Shown: one piece after another, positions 25,314 to 33,919 of the stretch
How positions within the stretch are numbered: the stretch's first letter is position 1
Layout of the letters: every line of letters begins with the position of its first letter
NCBI RefSeq assembly: GCF_003945545.1
Contig: NZ_CP029617.1
Coordinates: 5,999,001-6,063,000 of the forward strand
Length of the DNA: 64,000 nt
Origin: Streptomyces sp. WAC 01529
GTDB taxonomy: Bacteria > Actinomycetota > Actinomycetes > Streptomycetales > Streptomycetaceae
Reading direction: 5' to 3'
The notes under the pieces: model-generated
The model's input: the letters and a program-made list of their open reading frames with translations, nothing else
Databases searched by the model: none
Told to the model about the DNA's origin: nothing
Made by a program: the position numbers and the translations under genes

Positions 25314-27248
25314 ATGAGCAACCCTGTGCCACCGCGCCAGGCGCCCGATCAGCCGTGGCGCTCCGAGGGCGCGCCCCCGCCCGCCCCCACGCCCCCGCCG
25401 AAGAAGAAGATGCCGGGCGGCTGGGGCGGGCTGATCCTGACGGCTCTGCTCGTCTATCTCCTCGCCAACCTCGTGCTCTCCTTCTTCAACGAGGGCGACG
25501 AGCCGACCATCTCGTACACCGAGTTCAGCAAGCAGGTCGACTCCGGCAACGTCTCGAAGATCTACTCCAAGGGCGACGCGATCCAGGGGCAGCTCAAGAA
25601 GGAGCGGGAGAAGCCGGGGGACGAGAAGGGGAAGTACACCAAGTTCACCACCCAGCGCCCCGCCTTCGCCGACGACAAGCTCTGGGACGACCTGACCAAG
25701 CACGACGTCACCGTCACCGCCGAGCCCGTCGTCCAGGAGCGCAGCTTCCTCTCGAACCTGCTGATCTCGCTCGCCCCGATGCTGCTCCTCGTGGCGCTGT
25801 GGATCTTCATCGCCCGGCGCATGGCCTCGGGGATGGGCGGCGGGGGAGGGATGCTGGGGCGCAAGACGCCGCCCAAGCCGGTCGAGCTCGAGCCCGGCGC
25901 GAAGCGGACCACGTTCGAGGACGTGGCGGGCATCGACGAGGTCGAGGGCGAGCTGAACGACGTCGTCGACTTCCTCAAGAACCCCGACGCCTACCGCACG
26001 ATGGGCGCCAAGATGCCGCGCGGCGTGCTCCTCGCGGGGCCGCCGGGCACCGGCAAGACCCTGCTCGCGCGGGCCGTCGCCGGCGAGGCGGGCGTGCCCT
26101 TCTTCTCCGCCTCCGCCTCCGGGTTCATCGAGATGATCGTGGGCGTGGGCGCCTCGCGCGTACGGGAACTCTTCGCCGAGGCCCGCAAGGTCGCCCCGTC
26201 GATCATCTTCATCGACGAGATCGACACCATCGGACGCGCGCGGGGCGGCGGCAGCGGCATGGGCGGCCACGACGAGCGTGAGCAGACGCTGAACCAGATC
26301 CTCACCGAGATGGACGGCTTCTCCGGGGCGGAAGGCGTCATCGTCCTCGCCGCCACCAACCGCGCCGACGTCCTCGACCCCGCCCTCACCCGCCCGGGCC
26401 GCTTCGACCGCGTCGTCAACGTCTCGCCCCCCGACCGCGGCGGGCGCGAGGCCATCCTCAGGATCCATACGAGGGCCATCCCGCTCGCCGACGACGTCGA
26501 CCTCGCCCAGGTCGCCCGTACGACACCGGGCATGACCGGCGCCGAACTCGCCAACCTCGCCAACGAAGCCGCCCTCCTCGCCGTCAAGCGCAAGCAGAAG
26601 ACGGTCACCCAGTCCGACCTCTCCGAAGCGATGGAGAAGGTCCAGCTGGGCGCCGAGCGGCCGCTGGTCATGCCGGAGGAGGAGCGTCGGCGCACGGCGT
26701 ACCACGAGAGCGGGCACGCGCTGCTCGGCATGCTGCAACCCGGCGCCGACCCGGTCCGCAAGATCACGATCGTGCCGCGCGGCCGCGCCCTTGGCGTCAC
26801 GCTTTCGACCCCCGACTCCGACAAGTACGCCTACACGGAGGAGTACCTCCGCGGCCGCATCATCGGCGCCCTAGGAGGCATGGCCGCCGAACACGTCGTC
26901 TACGGAGTCATCACCACCGGCGCCGAGAACGACCTGGAGCAGGTCACCAACATCGCCCGCGGCATGGTCGGCCGCTGGGGCATGAGCGAACTCGTGGGAC
27001 GCCTCTCCGCGCTCCCGAGCGACGCCCAGCAGGCCTACGGGCTCTCCGCCGCCCCGCAGACGCTCGACACGATCGACGGCGAGATGCGGCGGATCGTCGA
27101 CGAGTGCTACGAGAACGCCTGCCGCCAACTGCGCGACCACCGGGACCAGCTGGACGCGCTGGCCGCGGCGCTCCTTGAGAACGAGACCCTGGAGGAGGCG
27201 GACGCGTACCGCGTCGCCGGAGTCGTGCGGACCACCAAGAGCGGCTAA
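25314..27248 (+). CDS. FtsH-type membrane AAA+ zinc metalloprotease
   Basis: A 644-aa ATP-dependent protease anchored by two N-terminal membrane helices (about 38-60 and 145-165) with a small extracytoplasmic domain between them. AAA domain: GPPGTGKTLLARA (Walker A), IIFIDEIDTIG (Walker B), TNRADVLDPALTRPGRFDR (second region of homology). Protease domain: HESGHALL (HExxH) and the third zinc ligand near TTGAENDLEQVTNIA. The N-terminus is Pro-rich. Streptomyces carry a second, longer FtsH near folE and hpt, so this looks like the paralogue. It quality-controls membrane proteins; its place beside ffh/ftsY fits membrane biogenesis. Confidence 0.93.
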   Translation: MSNPVPPRQAPDQPWRSEGAPPPAPTPPPKKKMPGGWGGLILTALLVYLLANLVLSFFNEGDEPTISYTEFSKQVDSGNVSKIYSKGDAIQGQLKKEREKPGDEKGKYTKFTTQRPAFADDKLWDDLTKHDVTVTAEPVVQERSFLSNLLISLAPMLLLVALWIFIARRMASGMGGGGGMLGRKTPPKPVELEPGAKRTTFEDVAGIDEVEGELNDVVDFLKNPDAYRTMGAKMPRGVLLAGPPGTGKTLLARAVAGEAGVPFFSASASGFIEMIVGVGASRVRELFAEARKVAPSIIFIDEIDTIGRARGGGSGMGGHDEREQTLNQILTEMDGFSGAEGVIVLAATNRADVLDPALTRPGRFDRVVNVSPPDRGGREAILRIHTRAIPLADDVDLAQVARTTPGMTGAELANLANEAALLAVKRKQKTVTQSDLSEAMEKVQLGAERPLVMPEEERRRTAYHESGHALLGMLQPGADPVRKITIVPRGRALGVTLSTPDSDKYAYTEEYLRGRIIGALGGMAAEHVVYGVITTGAENDLEQVTNIARGMVGRWGMSELVGRLSALPSDAQQAYGLSAAPQTLDTIDGEMRRIVDECYENACRQLRDHRDQLDALAAALLENETLEEADAYRVAGVVRTTKSG

Positions 27249-27297
27249 CCCGCGGTCAGGAGCGTCAGTCCGCGGTCAGGAGCGGCCAGTCCGCGGC

Positions 27298-28158
27298 TCA
27301 GGGCGTACGCGCGATCAGGTACCGGAAGACGTTCGGCATCCACACCGTCCCGTCCCGGCGCCGATGCGGATGCAGCGCCTCCGTCAGCTCCTTGTCGACC
27401 TGCGCCTTGTCCGTCGCGCCGACCGCCGCGTCGAACAGGCCCGTCGAGAGCAGCCCCCGGACCGCGCTCTCCACATCCGCGTACCCGAACGGGCACGCGA
27501 CCCGCCCCGAGCCGTCCGGCTTGAGGCCCGCCCGCTGGGCGACGTCCTCCAGATCGTCCCGCGACGCCGGGCGCCAGCTGCCCGCACCGCGCAGGGGGTC
27601 GGCGAGCTTGGTCGCCACCTTCATGACGGTGGAGGTGGCACAGCGCTCCGGAGGACCCCATCCGGCGAGCACCACCGCGGCGCCGTGTCCGGCGAGCGGG
27701 GCCGCCGCCTCCAGGAGACCGGTGAGCCCTTCGGAGTCGCCCGCCATGCAGCCGATCGGCTGGAACGCGGTGACGAGGTTGTACGCGGGCACGCCCGGGC
27801 CCGCCGCGTCCGCGGGGCCGCCTTCGACGAGCCGCGCGTCGGTACGCGCGCGTGCCTGCGAGGCGGCCTCCGGAGAAAGCCGCTCCCGCGCGAGGGCCAG
27901 CCGTTCGGGAGCCGACGCGTCGACACCGGTGACCGCGGCGCCCCGGGACGCCGCCATCAGCAGGGCGAGCCCGGATCCGCAGCCGAGGCCGAGCAGCCGG
28001 GTGCCACCGCCCACGTCGAGCCGTTCGTACACCGCTTCATAGAGCGGGACCAGCATCCGTTCCTGGATCTCCGCCCAGTCACGCGCGCGTGCACCGAGGT
28101 CCACACGGGGCGCCGAGCCCGCGCGAGGGAGGTGCGACTGCACGAGTGTTGGTGTCAT
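27298..28158 (-). CDS. SAM-dependent methyltransferase (class I)
   Basis: A 286-aa Rossmann-fold methyltransferase. SAM-binding motif I is LLGLGCGSGLALLMAASRGA, motif II VTGVDASAPERLALARERL, and the post-I region is typical. The later part (VVLAGWGPPERCATSTVMKV, WRPASRDDLEDVAQRAGLKPD) resembles UbiE/COQ5-like enzymes. The acceptor substrate is unknown. It is convergent with the ftsH-type gene (49 bp apart) and starts at ATG 28158. Confidence 0.85.
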   Translation of the reverse strand: MTPTLVQSHLPRAGSAPRVDLGARARDWAEIQERMLVPLYEAVYERLDVGGGTRLLGLGCGSGLALLMAASRGAAVTGVDASAPERLALARERLSPEAASQARARTDARLVEGGPADAAGPGVPAYNLVTAFQPIGCMAGDSEGLTGLLEAAAPLAGHGAAVVLAGWGPPERCATSTVMKVATKLADPLRGAGSWRPASRDDLEDVAQRAGLKPDGSGRVACPFGYADVESAVRGLLSTGLFDAAVGATDKAQVDKELTEALHPHRRRDGTVWMPNVFRYLIARTP

Positions 28159-28608
28159 CGAAAGCGCCCCAATCCGCCGAGAGTTATAGCCGTGCCGGTG
28201 ATCAACGGTTCGTCCGCCCCCGTGCAGTGCGCTCGCACTCTCCCCCGTATGCCAGAGAACTCCGCATCCGTCGCGGCGTCCAGGGGTTGTGGGCCAATGC
28301 TTGTGCGCCGCCGGTGGCCGGTCGCGTAGGGCGGGGCGGTGCCGGGCGCCGAGGAGACCCCGGGTAACGTCGGCCGGAGACGGCGCCGGCCCCAGCTGGA
28401 GGCGGCGCGAGCCCCGGAGTGAGGGCTTGGCCTACGCGCCGGGGCGTACGCGCCGCTACGTACCGGCTTGGTGGGAGCTGTGAGGCTTCTCCGCAGATCA
28501 GCGCACCCGCCCTCGTCCGGACGCATCAATGGCAACTGACGGGTACGTGCAAATTATTTGGGATGCCCCGGAATGGAACCCCCGGGGCACCCGGCTCGTT
28601 GTCACGAC
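28159..28608 (+). other. 450-bp intergenic region upstream of the SprT-like gene
   Basis: Contains a short hairpin TGCCCCGG / CCGGGGCA (28564-28571 with 28582-28589) 19 bases before the downstream start, which could affect its translation, and an AT-rich patch (GTGCAAATTATTTGGGATG, about 28548-28566). Several GTACG/CGTAC palindromes at 28436-28472. No gene supported. Confidence 0.35.
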
Positions 28609-29205
28609 GTGAGCACGACACCACCTGTTCTCGCCGCAGAGCTGGCACAGGCGTGGGCCGACATTCAGCGGCACCACCCCGAGCTGCCCGATCTTGCCGC
28701 GCCCGAATCCCTGATCGGAGAGTCGTCGTCCGCCTGCGGCGCCGAGCTCTCCTTCGAGCGACTGCTTCACGAGGCAGTCCATGGCATCGCCGCCTCGCGC
28801 GGCGTACGCGACACCTCACGCGCCGGCCGCTATCACAACCGGCGGTTCCTGGCGATCGCCGAGGAGCTGGGCCTCGACCATCCCGAGGAGCCACATCCGA
28901 GCAGTGGCTTCTCCCTGGTCACGCTCAACCCCGACGCCAAGCGGCGGTATCGCCCGACGATCGAGCGACTGCAGCGTGCCCTGAAGGCGCACACCGCGGC
29001 GACGACCGCGGACACCGCGCGCAGCTTCCGGGGCCCGGCCGCCCGGCACGGCTCCTCCGGAGGCGGTGTGCGCGTGAAGGCGGTCTGCGACTGCGGGCGC
29101 AACGTCCGCGTGGTCCCGTCGGTGCTCGCCCAGGCGCCCATCATGTGCGGCGGCTGCGGCAAGCCCTTCCGCATCCCGGAAGCGGTCGGCGCGGGCGTGG
29201 GCTGA
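28609..29205 (+). CDS. SprT-like putative zinc metalloprotease with C-terminal zinc ribbon
   Basis: A 198-aa GTG-start protein. The core has LLHEAVHGIAASRGVRD (HExxH zinc motif, about 52-56), followed by TSRAGRYHNRRFLAIAEELGL, the pattern of SprT-like proteins in which a later His completes the zinc site. The C-terminal part holds CDCGRNVRVVPSVLAQAPIMCGGCGKPF, a four-Cys zinc ribbon. SprT/Spartan relatives process DNA-protein crosslinks in eukaryotes; many bacterial short forms are on plasmids and phages. Its function here is unproven. It sits alone between a methyltransferase and the rpsP operon. Confidence 0.72.
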   Translation: MSTTPPVLAAELAQAWADIQRHHPELPDLAAPESLIGESSSACGAELSFERLLHEAVHGIAASRGVRDTSRAGRYHNRRFLAIAEELGLDHPEEPHPSSGFSLVTLNPDAKRRYRPTIERLQRALKAHTAATTADTARSFRGPAARHGSSGGGVRVKAVCDCGRNVRVVPSVLAQAPIMCGGCGKPFRIPEAVGAGVG

Positions 29206-29394
29206 GCAGGAGCGGGGCGCCCCGACCGGGTGCGGGTGCCCCGGCGACGTATGGCACAATGGCTAGCTGTACTCGACAGTCGCATAGGACCCCTCTCTCC
29301 TCCGGCTGACGCGTCCATCGGGCACTCGAGTACCGCAACCCCACGCGGCATCCCGTTGTGCCCACCCACGTCAAGACCAGGAGACACCACTCCC

Positions 29395-29832
29395 GTGGCA
29401 GTCAAGATCAAGCTGAAGCGTCTGGGCAAGATCCGTTCGCCTCACTACCGCATCGTCGTCGCCGACTCCCGTACCCGCCGTGACGGCCGGGCCATCGAGG
29501 AGATCGGCCTGTACCACCCGGTGCAGAACCCCTCGCGCATCGAGGTCAACTCGGAGCGTGCCCAGTACTGGCTGTCCGTCGGCGCCCAGCCGACCGAGCC
29601 GGTCATGGCGATCCTCAAGCTCACCGGCGACTGGCAGAAGCACAAGGGCCTGCCGGCCCCGGCGCCGCTGAAGGTCGCCGAGCCCAAGGACAAGCGCGCC
29701 GCGTTCGATGCCTTCACCAAGGGCCTCGAGGGCGACGACGCCAAGGGTGAGGCCATCACCCAGAAGGCCAAGAAGGCTGACAAGAAGGCGGACGAGGCCG
29801 AAGCCACGTCCACCGAGTCGACCGAGGCCTGA
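29395..29832 (+). CDS. rpsP: 30S ribosomal protein S16
   Basis: A 145-aa protein. The N-terminal ~85 residues are canonical S16 (AVKIKLKRLGKIRSPHYRIVVADSRTRRDGR, IEEIGLYHPVQNPS, ERAQYWLSVGAQPTEPV). It has the actinobacterial Ala/Lys/Glu-rich C-terminal extension (about 100-145) that other phyla lack. GTG at 29395 follows AGGAGA. First gene of rpsP-khpA-rimM-trmD. Confidence 0.98.
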   Translation: MAVKIKLKRLGKIRSPHYRIVVADSRTRRDGRAIEEIGLYHPVQNPSRIEVNSERAQYWLSVGAQPTEPVMAILKLTGDWQKHKGLPAPAPLKVAEPKDKRAAFDAFTKGLEGDDAKGEAITQKAKKADKKADEAEATSTESTEA

Positions 29833-29834
29833 GC

Positions 29835-30074
29835 ATGCTCGAGGAGGCTCTCGAGCACCTCGTGAAGGGCATCGTCGACAACCCCGACGACGTGCAGGTG
29901 GCCTCGCGCAACCTGCGCCGCGGGCGCGTCCTCGAGGTCCGGGTCCACCCGGACGACCTCGGCAAGGTGATCGGTCGTAACGGCCGCACCGCGCGTGCTC
30001 TGCGTACCGTCGTGGGCGCCATCGGCGGCCGCGGTGTCCGCGTCGACCTCGTCGACGTGGACCAGGTTCGCTGA
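29835..30074 (+). CDS. khpA: KH-domain RNA-binding protein KhpA
   Basis: A 79-aa protein that is a single KH domain with the GxxG loop IGRNGRTARALRTVV. It starts 2 bp after the rpsP stop. KhpA usually pairs with KhpB/Jag in RNA binding and cell-envelope regulation. A strong hairpin (30108-30141) separates it from rimM. Confidence 0.95.
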   Translation: MLEEALEHLVKGIVDNPDDVQVASRNLRRGRVLEVRVHPDDLGKVIGRNGRTARALRTVVGAIGGRGVRVDLVDVDQVR

Positions 30075-30107
30075 ACCGGGTTCCCAGAACCACAGCAGCA
30101 CCGGCTC

Positions 30108-30141
30108 GGGCCGGGGAGGGCTTCAGGGCCCTCCCCGGCCC
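30108..30141 (+). terminator. Long GC hairpin between khpA and rimM
   Basis: Perfect 14-bp stem (30108-30121 with 30128-30141), 6-base loop, no U-tract, ending 26 bases before the rimM start. It could partially terminate or stabilise the upstream rpsP-khpA message so that ribosomal protein is made in excess over RimM and TrmD. Confidence 0.6.
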
Positions 30142-30167
30142 GTAGTCGTTGGATGAGGAGAAACGCA

Positions 30168-30773
30168 GTGCAGTTGGTAGTCGCCCGCATCGGCCGTGCC
30201 CACGGCATCAAGGGTGAGGTCACCGTCGAGGTCCGCACCGACGAGCCGGAGCTGCGGCTCGGCCCCGGCGCCGTCCTCGCCACGGAGCCCGCCTCCATCG
30301 GCCCGCTGACCATCGAGACCGGCCGGGTGCACAGCGGCCGTCTCCTGCTGCGCTTCGAGGGCGTGCGCGACCGCACGGGCGCCGAGGCGCTGCGCAACAC
30401 GCTCCTGATCGCCGAGGTGGACCCGCAGGAGCTGCCCGAGGAAGAGGACGAGTACTACGACCACCAGCTCATGGACCTCGACGTCGTCACCAAGGACGGC
30501 GAGGAGGTCGGCCGGATCACCGAGATCTCGCACCTGCCCTCGCAGGACCTCTTCATCGTGGAGCGCCCCGACGGCAGCGAGGTGATGATCCCCTTCGTCG
30601 GGGAGATCGTCACCGAGATCGACCTGGAGGAGCAGAAGGCCGTCATCGACCCGCCCCCCGGCCTGATCGACGACCGCGCCGAGATCGCCTCCGCGCGGGA
30701 CGCCGAGGCGGCCTCTTCGCAGGGCGAGCAGGCCTCTTCGAAGGACGCGCCGACCTCGGAGGACCAGGCGTAA
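30168..30773 (+). CDS. rimM: 16S rRNA processing protein RimM
   Basis: Assembly factor for the 30S head that binds S19. A 201-aa protein with the N-terminal RimM domain (VVARIGRAHGIKGEVTVEVRTDEPELR) and the PRC-barrel (YYDHQLMDLDVVTKDGEEVGRITEI, VMIPFVGEIVTEIDLEEQKAVIDPPPGL). An acidic Ser/Ala tail of about 30 residues follows. GTG 30168 is preferred because GAGGAG lies seven bases upstream; ATG 30153 would overlap that site. It overlaps trmD by one base (TAATG). Confidence 0.96.
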   Translation: MQLVVARIGRAHGIKGEVTVEVRTDEPELRLGPGAVLATEPASIGPLTIETGRVHSGRLLLRFEGVRDRTGAEALRNTLLIAEVDPQELPEEEDEYYDHQLMDLDVVTKDGEEVGRITEISHLPSQDLFIVERPDGSEVMIPFVGEIVTEIDLEEQKAVIDPPPGLIDDRAEIASARDAEAASSQGEQASSKDAPTSEDQA

Positions 30774-31594
30774 TGCGGCTCGACGTCGTCACGATCTTCC
30801 CCGAGTACCTGGAGCCCCTGAACGTCTCCCTCGTGGGCAAGGCACGCGCGCGTGGGCAGCTCGACGTGAAGGTGCACGACCTCAGGGAGTGGACGTACGA
30901 CCGCCACAACACGGTCGACGACACCCCCTACGGCGGCGGTCCCGGCATGGTCATGAAGACCGACCCCTGGGGCGCGGCCCTCGACGACGTGCTCGCGCAG
31001 GGGTACGAGTCCGGGGCCCACGGCCCCGTCATGGTCGTCCCCACGCCCAGCGGCCGCCCCTTCACCCAGGAACTCGCCGTGGAGCTCTCCGAGCGCCCCT
31101 GGCTGGTCTTCACGCCCGCGCGCTACGAGGGCATCGACCGGCGCGTCATGGACGAGTACGCGACCCGTGTGCCCGTCTACGAGGTGTCCATCGGCGACTA
31201 CGTCCTCGCGGGCGGGGAAGCGGCCGTCCTGGTCATCACGGAGGCGGTGGCCAGGCTGCTGCCCGGCGTCCTCGGCAACGCCGAGTCCCACCAGGACGAC
31301 TCCTTCGCGCCCGGCGCCATGGCCAACCTCCTCGAAGGCCCCGTCTACACCAAGCCTCCCCAGTGGCGCGGTCACGGCATCCCGGACGTCCTGCTCAGCG
31401 GCCACCACGGCAAGATCGCGCGCTGGCGGCGGGACGAGGCGCTGCGCCGTACCACCCGCAACAGGCCCGACCTCATTGAGCGTTGCGACCCCAAGGCCTT
31501 CGACAAGAAGGACCGCGAGATGCTCTCGATCCTGGGGTGGCGGCCGGGGCCCGACGGCCGATTTGGGCGGGACCCCGAGGCCGTGGAAGAATAG
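30773..31594 (+). CDS. trmD: tRNA (guanine-N1)-methyltransferase TrmD
   Basis: Makes m1G37 in tRNAs to prevent +1 frameshifting. A 273-aa SPOUT-fold protein: MRLDVVTIFPEYLEPL at the start, TVDDTPYGGGPGMVMKTDPW, the knot region YEGIDRRVMDEY...VSIGDYVLAGGEAAVLVI, and the C-terminal DNA/RNA-binding-like LSGHHGKIARWRRDEALRRT. The start is coupled to rimM. Essential in most bacteria. Confidence 0.98.
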   Translation: MRLDVVTIFPEYLEPLNVSLVGKARARGQLDVKVHDLREWTYDRHNTVDDTPYGGGPGMVMKTDPWGAALDDVLAQGYESGAHGPVMVVPTPSGRPFTQELAVELSERPWLVFTPARYEGIDRRVMDEYATRVPVYEVSIGDYVLAGGEAAVLVITEAVARLLPGVLGNAESHQDDSFAPGAMANLLEGPVYTKPPQWRGHGIPDVLLSGHHGKIARWRRDEALRRTTRNRPDLIERCDPKAFDKKDREMLSILGWRPGPDGRFGRDPEAVEE

Positions 31595-31725
31595 GCCGCT
31601 GCTGTACGTCCAGCGTGCGCCCCTGCCACAGGGGGAAAGACGCCCGCCCGACGCGATCAGCTACCGAAACCTCCTCTCCACGTACCGCTGATGACCTGTG
31701 GCATCAGCGAAGAAAGCAGACGATC

Positions 31726-32076
31726 ATGGCTAACCTGCTCGACTCCGTCGACAGCGCGTCGCTGCGCAGCGACATCCCGGCGTTCCGCCCGGGTGACACC
31801 GTCAACGTCCACGTCCGCGTCATCGAGGGCAACCGCTCCCGTGTGCAGCAGTTCAAGGGCGTAGTCATCCGCCGCCAGGGTGCCGGCGTGCGCGAGACCT
31901 TCACGGTCCGCAAGGTCTCCTTCTCCGTCGGCGTCGAGCGCACCTTCCCGGTGCACACGCCGATCGTCGAGAAGATCGAGCTGGTCACCCGCGGTGACGT
32001 GCGTCGCGCGAAGCTGTACTACCTCCGTGACCTGCGCGGCAAGGCCGCGAAGATCAAGGAGAAGCGCGACAACTGA
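31726..32076 (+). CDS. rplS: 50S ribosomal protein L19
   Basis: A 116-aa large-subunit protein at the 30S-50S interface. Typical blocks: MANLLDSVDSASLRSDIPAFRPGDTVNVHV, RVQQFKGVVIRRQGAGVRETFTVRKVSFSVGVERTFP and KLYYLRDLRGKAAKIKEKRDN. A 131-bp leader separates it from trmD, so it may have its own promoter. The signal peptidase cluster follows after 45 bp. Confidence 0.98.
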   Translation: MANLLDSVDSASLRSDIPAFRPGDTVNVHVRVIEGNRSRVQQFKGVVIRRQGAGVRETFTVRKVSFSVGVERTFPVHTPIVEKIELVTRGDVRRAKLYYLRDLRGKAAKIKEKRDN

Positions 32077-32121
32077 GCTTCCGCGCGAGTCCACAGCCGG
32101 GCCGGATAGCATCTGGCCCCG

Positions 32122-32841
32122 ATGGACACCGAAGCACAGCACACGGAGCGCGACCGCTCCTCCGCACCCTCCGATTCCGGGGACGTCCCGCACGTCACCG
32201 AGGCATCCGAGGAGACGGAGGAGCGGTCGCGCTCCGTTTTCATGTCGCTCCTCGCCCGGCTCCCGGGCGGCGGGCTCACGCTGACGTTCCTGCTGTGCGT
32301 GGGGGCCCTGCTCCTCGTCAGCGCCTTCGTGGTGCAGCCCTTCCAGATCCCCAGCGGCTCCATGGAGCCCGCGTTCCGGGTCGGTGACCGGGTGCTCGTC
32401 AACAAGTTGGCGTACCGTTTCGGGTCCGAGCCGCAGCGGGGTGACGCGGTCGTCTTTGACGGCAGCGGCTACTTCGGAGACGCCGACTACATCAAGCGGG
32501 TCGTGGGCACCGGCGGAGACCGGGTGGTCTGCTGCGAGGGGGGAGGCATCAAGGTGAACGGCGAACCCGTCGACGAGCCCTACCTGTACCCGGGGGACAG
32601 ACCCTCGACGGTGCCCTTCGATGTCGTCGTCCCCGAAGGCAGCCTCTTCCTCCTCGGCGACCACCGCAGCGACTCGCGTGACTCCCGCGACCACCTGGGG
32701 GAGCCCGGCGGCGGCATGATCCCCGTGGAGGAGGTCATCGGCCGCGCCGACTGGATCGCCTGGCCGATCGGCCACTGGACCTCCCTGGAGCGTCCCGACG
32801 GCTACGCGCGCGTGCCCGAGCCGGGCGGCACGCATGGGTAA
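32122..32841 (+). CDS. sipW: Type I signal peptidase (SipW-like)
   Basis: Membrane serine protease that removes signal peptides from exported proteins. 239 aa: an N-terminal cytoplasmic acidic tail, one membrane helix (LTLTFLLCVGALLLVSAFVV), then the catalytic Ser in IPSGSMEPAF, the general-base Lys in YIKRVVGTGGD, and LLGDHRSDSRDSR (box E). No C-terminal membrane helix, unlike SipX-Z. First of four tandem paralogues; Streptomyces lividans has the same sipW-X-Y-Z order. Its 3' end overlaps sipX by 8 bp. Confidence 0.9.
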   Translation: MDTEAQHTERDRSSAPSDSGDVPHVTEASEETEERSRSVFMSLLARLPGGGLTLTFLLCVGALLLVSAFVVQPFQIPSGSMEPAFRVGDRVLVNKLAYRFGSEPQRGDAVVFDGSGYFGDADYIKRVVGTGGDRVVCCEGGGIKVNGEPVDEPYLYPGDRPSTVPFDVVVPEGSLFLLGDHRSDSRDSRDHLGEPGGGMIPVEEVIGRADWIAWPIGHWTSLERPDGYARVPEPGGTHG

Positions 32842-33919
32842 CCGCGGGCGGACACGCGCCGCGGGCCACCGTGCCGACACCCGGCTGCCCACCGGCTCCC
32901 GGCCCACCAGCGGGCCCGTGCTGCCGGGCCGGGCCGACCGGCGCAAGCTGGCGAAGAAGGTCAAGCGGCGCAGGCGGCGCTCGGCGATCAAGGAGATACC
33001 CCTCCTCATAGGTGTGGCACTGCTCATAGCCCTCGTCCTGAAGACCTTCCTGGTGCAGGCCTTCGTGATCCCCTCCGGCTCCATGGAGCAGACGATCCGC
33101 ATCGGGGACCGGGTCCTGGTCGACAAGCTCACCCCCTGGTTCGGGTCGAAGCCGGAGCGCGGCGACGTCGTCGTCTTCAAGGACCCCGGCAACTGGCTCG
33201 AAGAGGAGCAGGGCAAGAAGAAGGACGACCCGGTGGTCGTCAAGCAGGTCAAGGAAGGCCTGACCCAGATCGGTCTGCTGCCCTCCGACAGCGAGCGGGA
33301 CCTGATCAAGCGCGTGGTCGGCGTCGGCGGCGACACGGTGAAGTGCTGCGACAAGAACGACAAGGTCACCGTCAACGGCGTGCCGCTCGACGAGCCCTAC
33401 ATCCACCCCGGTGACAAGCCCTCGGCCTTCGAGTTCGAGGTGAAGGTCCCCAAGGGGCGCCTCTTCATGATGGGCGACCACCGCAGCGACTCGGCCGACT
33501 CCCGCTTCCACCGCACGGAGAAGTTCGCCGGCACGGTCTCCGAGGACGAGGTCGTCGGGCGCGCCCTCGTCATCGCCTGGCCCTTCGGCCACTGGAGCAA
33601 ACTGGAGGAGCCGGACACGTACGCCTCCGTGCCCGACGCGCGTACAGGGTCGGACACCGCCACAGGCGTGTCGCATAGGGTGGCTTCCGGCGATCGATAC
33701 GGATTGATCCGACTCCCGACCCCTGCGGAACTCCCGCTCGTTATGGGAGTGGTGGGCCTGCATCGCATCTGGGGCAGGCGGCGGCACGGACTGAGGAGTG
33801 GATGTGGGGGATTTGGCGGTCGGCGCACGATCCGGACACGAGGGGCCCGAGGAGCGACCGGGACGATCCGACGAGCCGGGCGTCGAGGCCGCCGCGGGCG
33901 GTGCGCACCCCGGGAGTGA
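32834..33919 (+). CDS. sipX: Type I signal peptidase (SipX-like) with run-on C-terminus
   Basis: 361 aa. A basic N-terminal tail (RRKLAKKVKRRRRRS) precedes the membrane helix. Ser is in IPSGSMEQTI, Lys in LIKRVVGVGGD, and box E is MMGDHRSDSADSR. The conserved part stops around residue 270 (EEPDTYASVPDA). A short hydrophobic stretch then leads into a basic Gly/Arg-rich tail, the last ~39 codons of which overlap the sipY gene by 116 bp in another frame. The tail has little family character and may be a frame-extended end. Confidence 0.88.
   Translation: MGNRGRTRAAGHRADTRLPTGSRPTSGPVLPGRADRRKLAKKVKRRRRRSAIKEIPLLIGVALLIALVLKTFLVQAFVIPSGSMEQTIRIGDRVLVDKLTPWFGSKPERGDVVVFKDPGNWLEEEQGKKKDDPVVVKQVKEGLTQIGLLPSDSERDLIKRVVGVGGDTVKCCDKNDKVTVNGVPLDEPYIHPGDKPSAFEFEVKVPKGRLFMMGDHRSDSADSRFHRTEKFAGTVSEDEVVGRALVIAWPFGHWSKLEEPDTYASVPDARTGSDTATGVSHRVASGDRYGLIRLPTPAELPLVMGVVGLHRIWGRRRHGLRSGCGGFGGRRTIRTRGARGATGTIRRAGRRGRRGRCAPRE

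Noticed and set aside
33798..33800. GTG at 33798 as sipY start
   Set aside because: It is inside the GAGGAG ribosome site; GTG 33804 has proper spacing.
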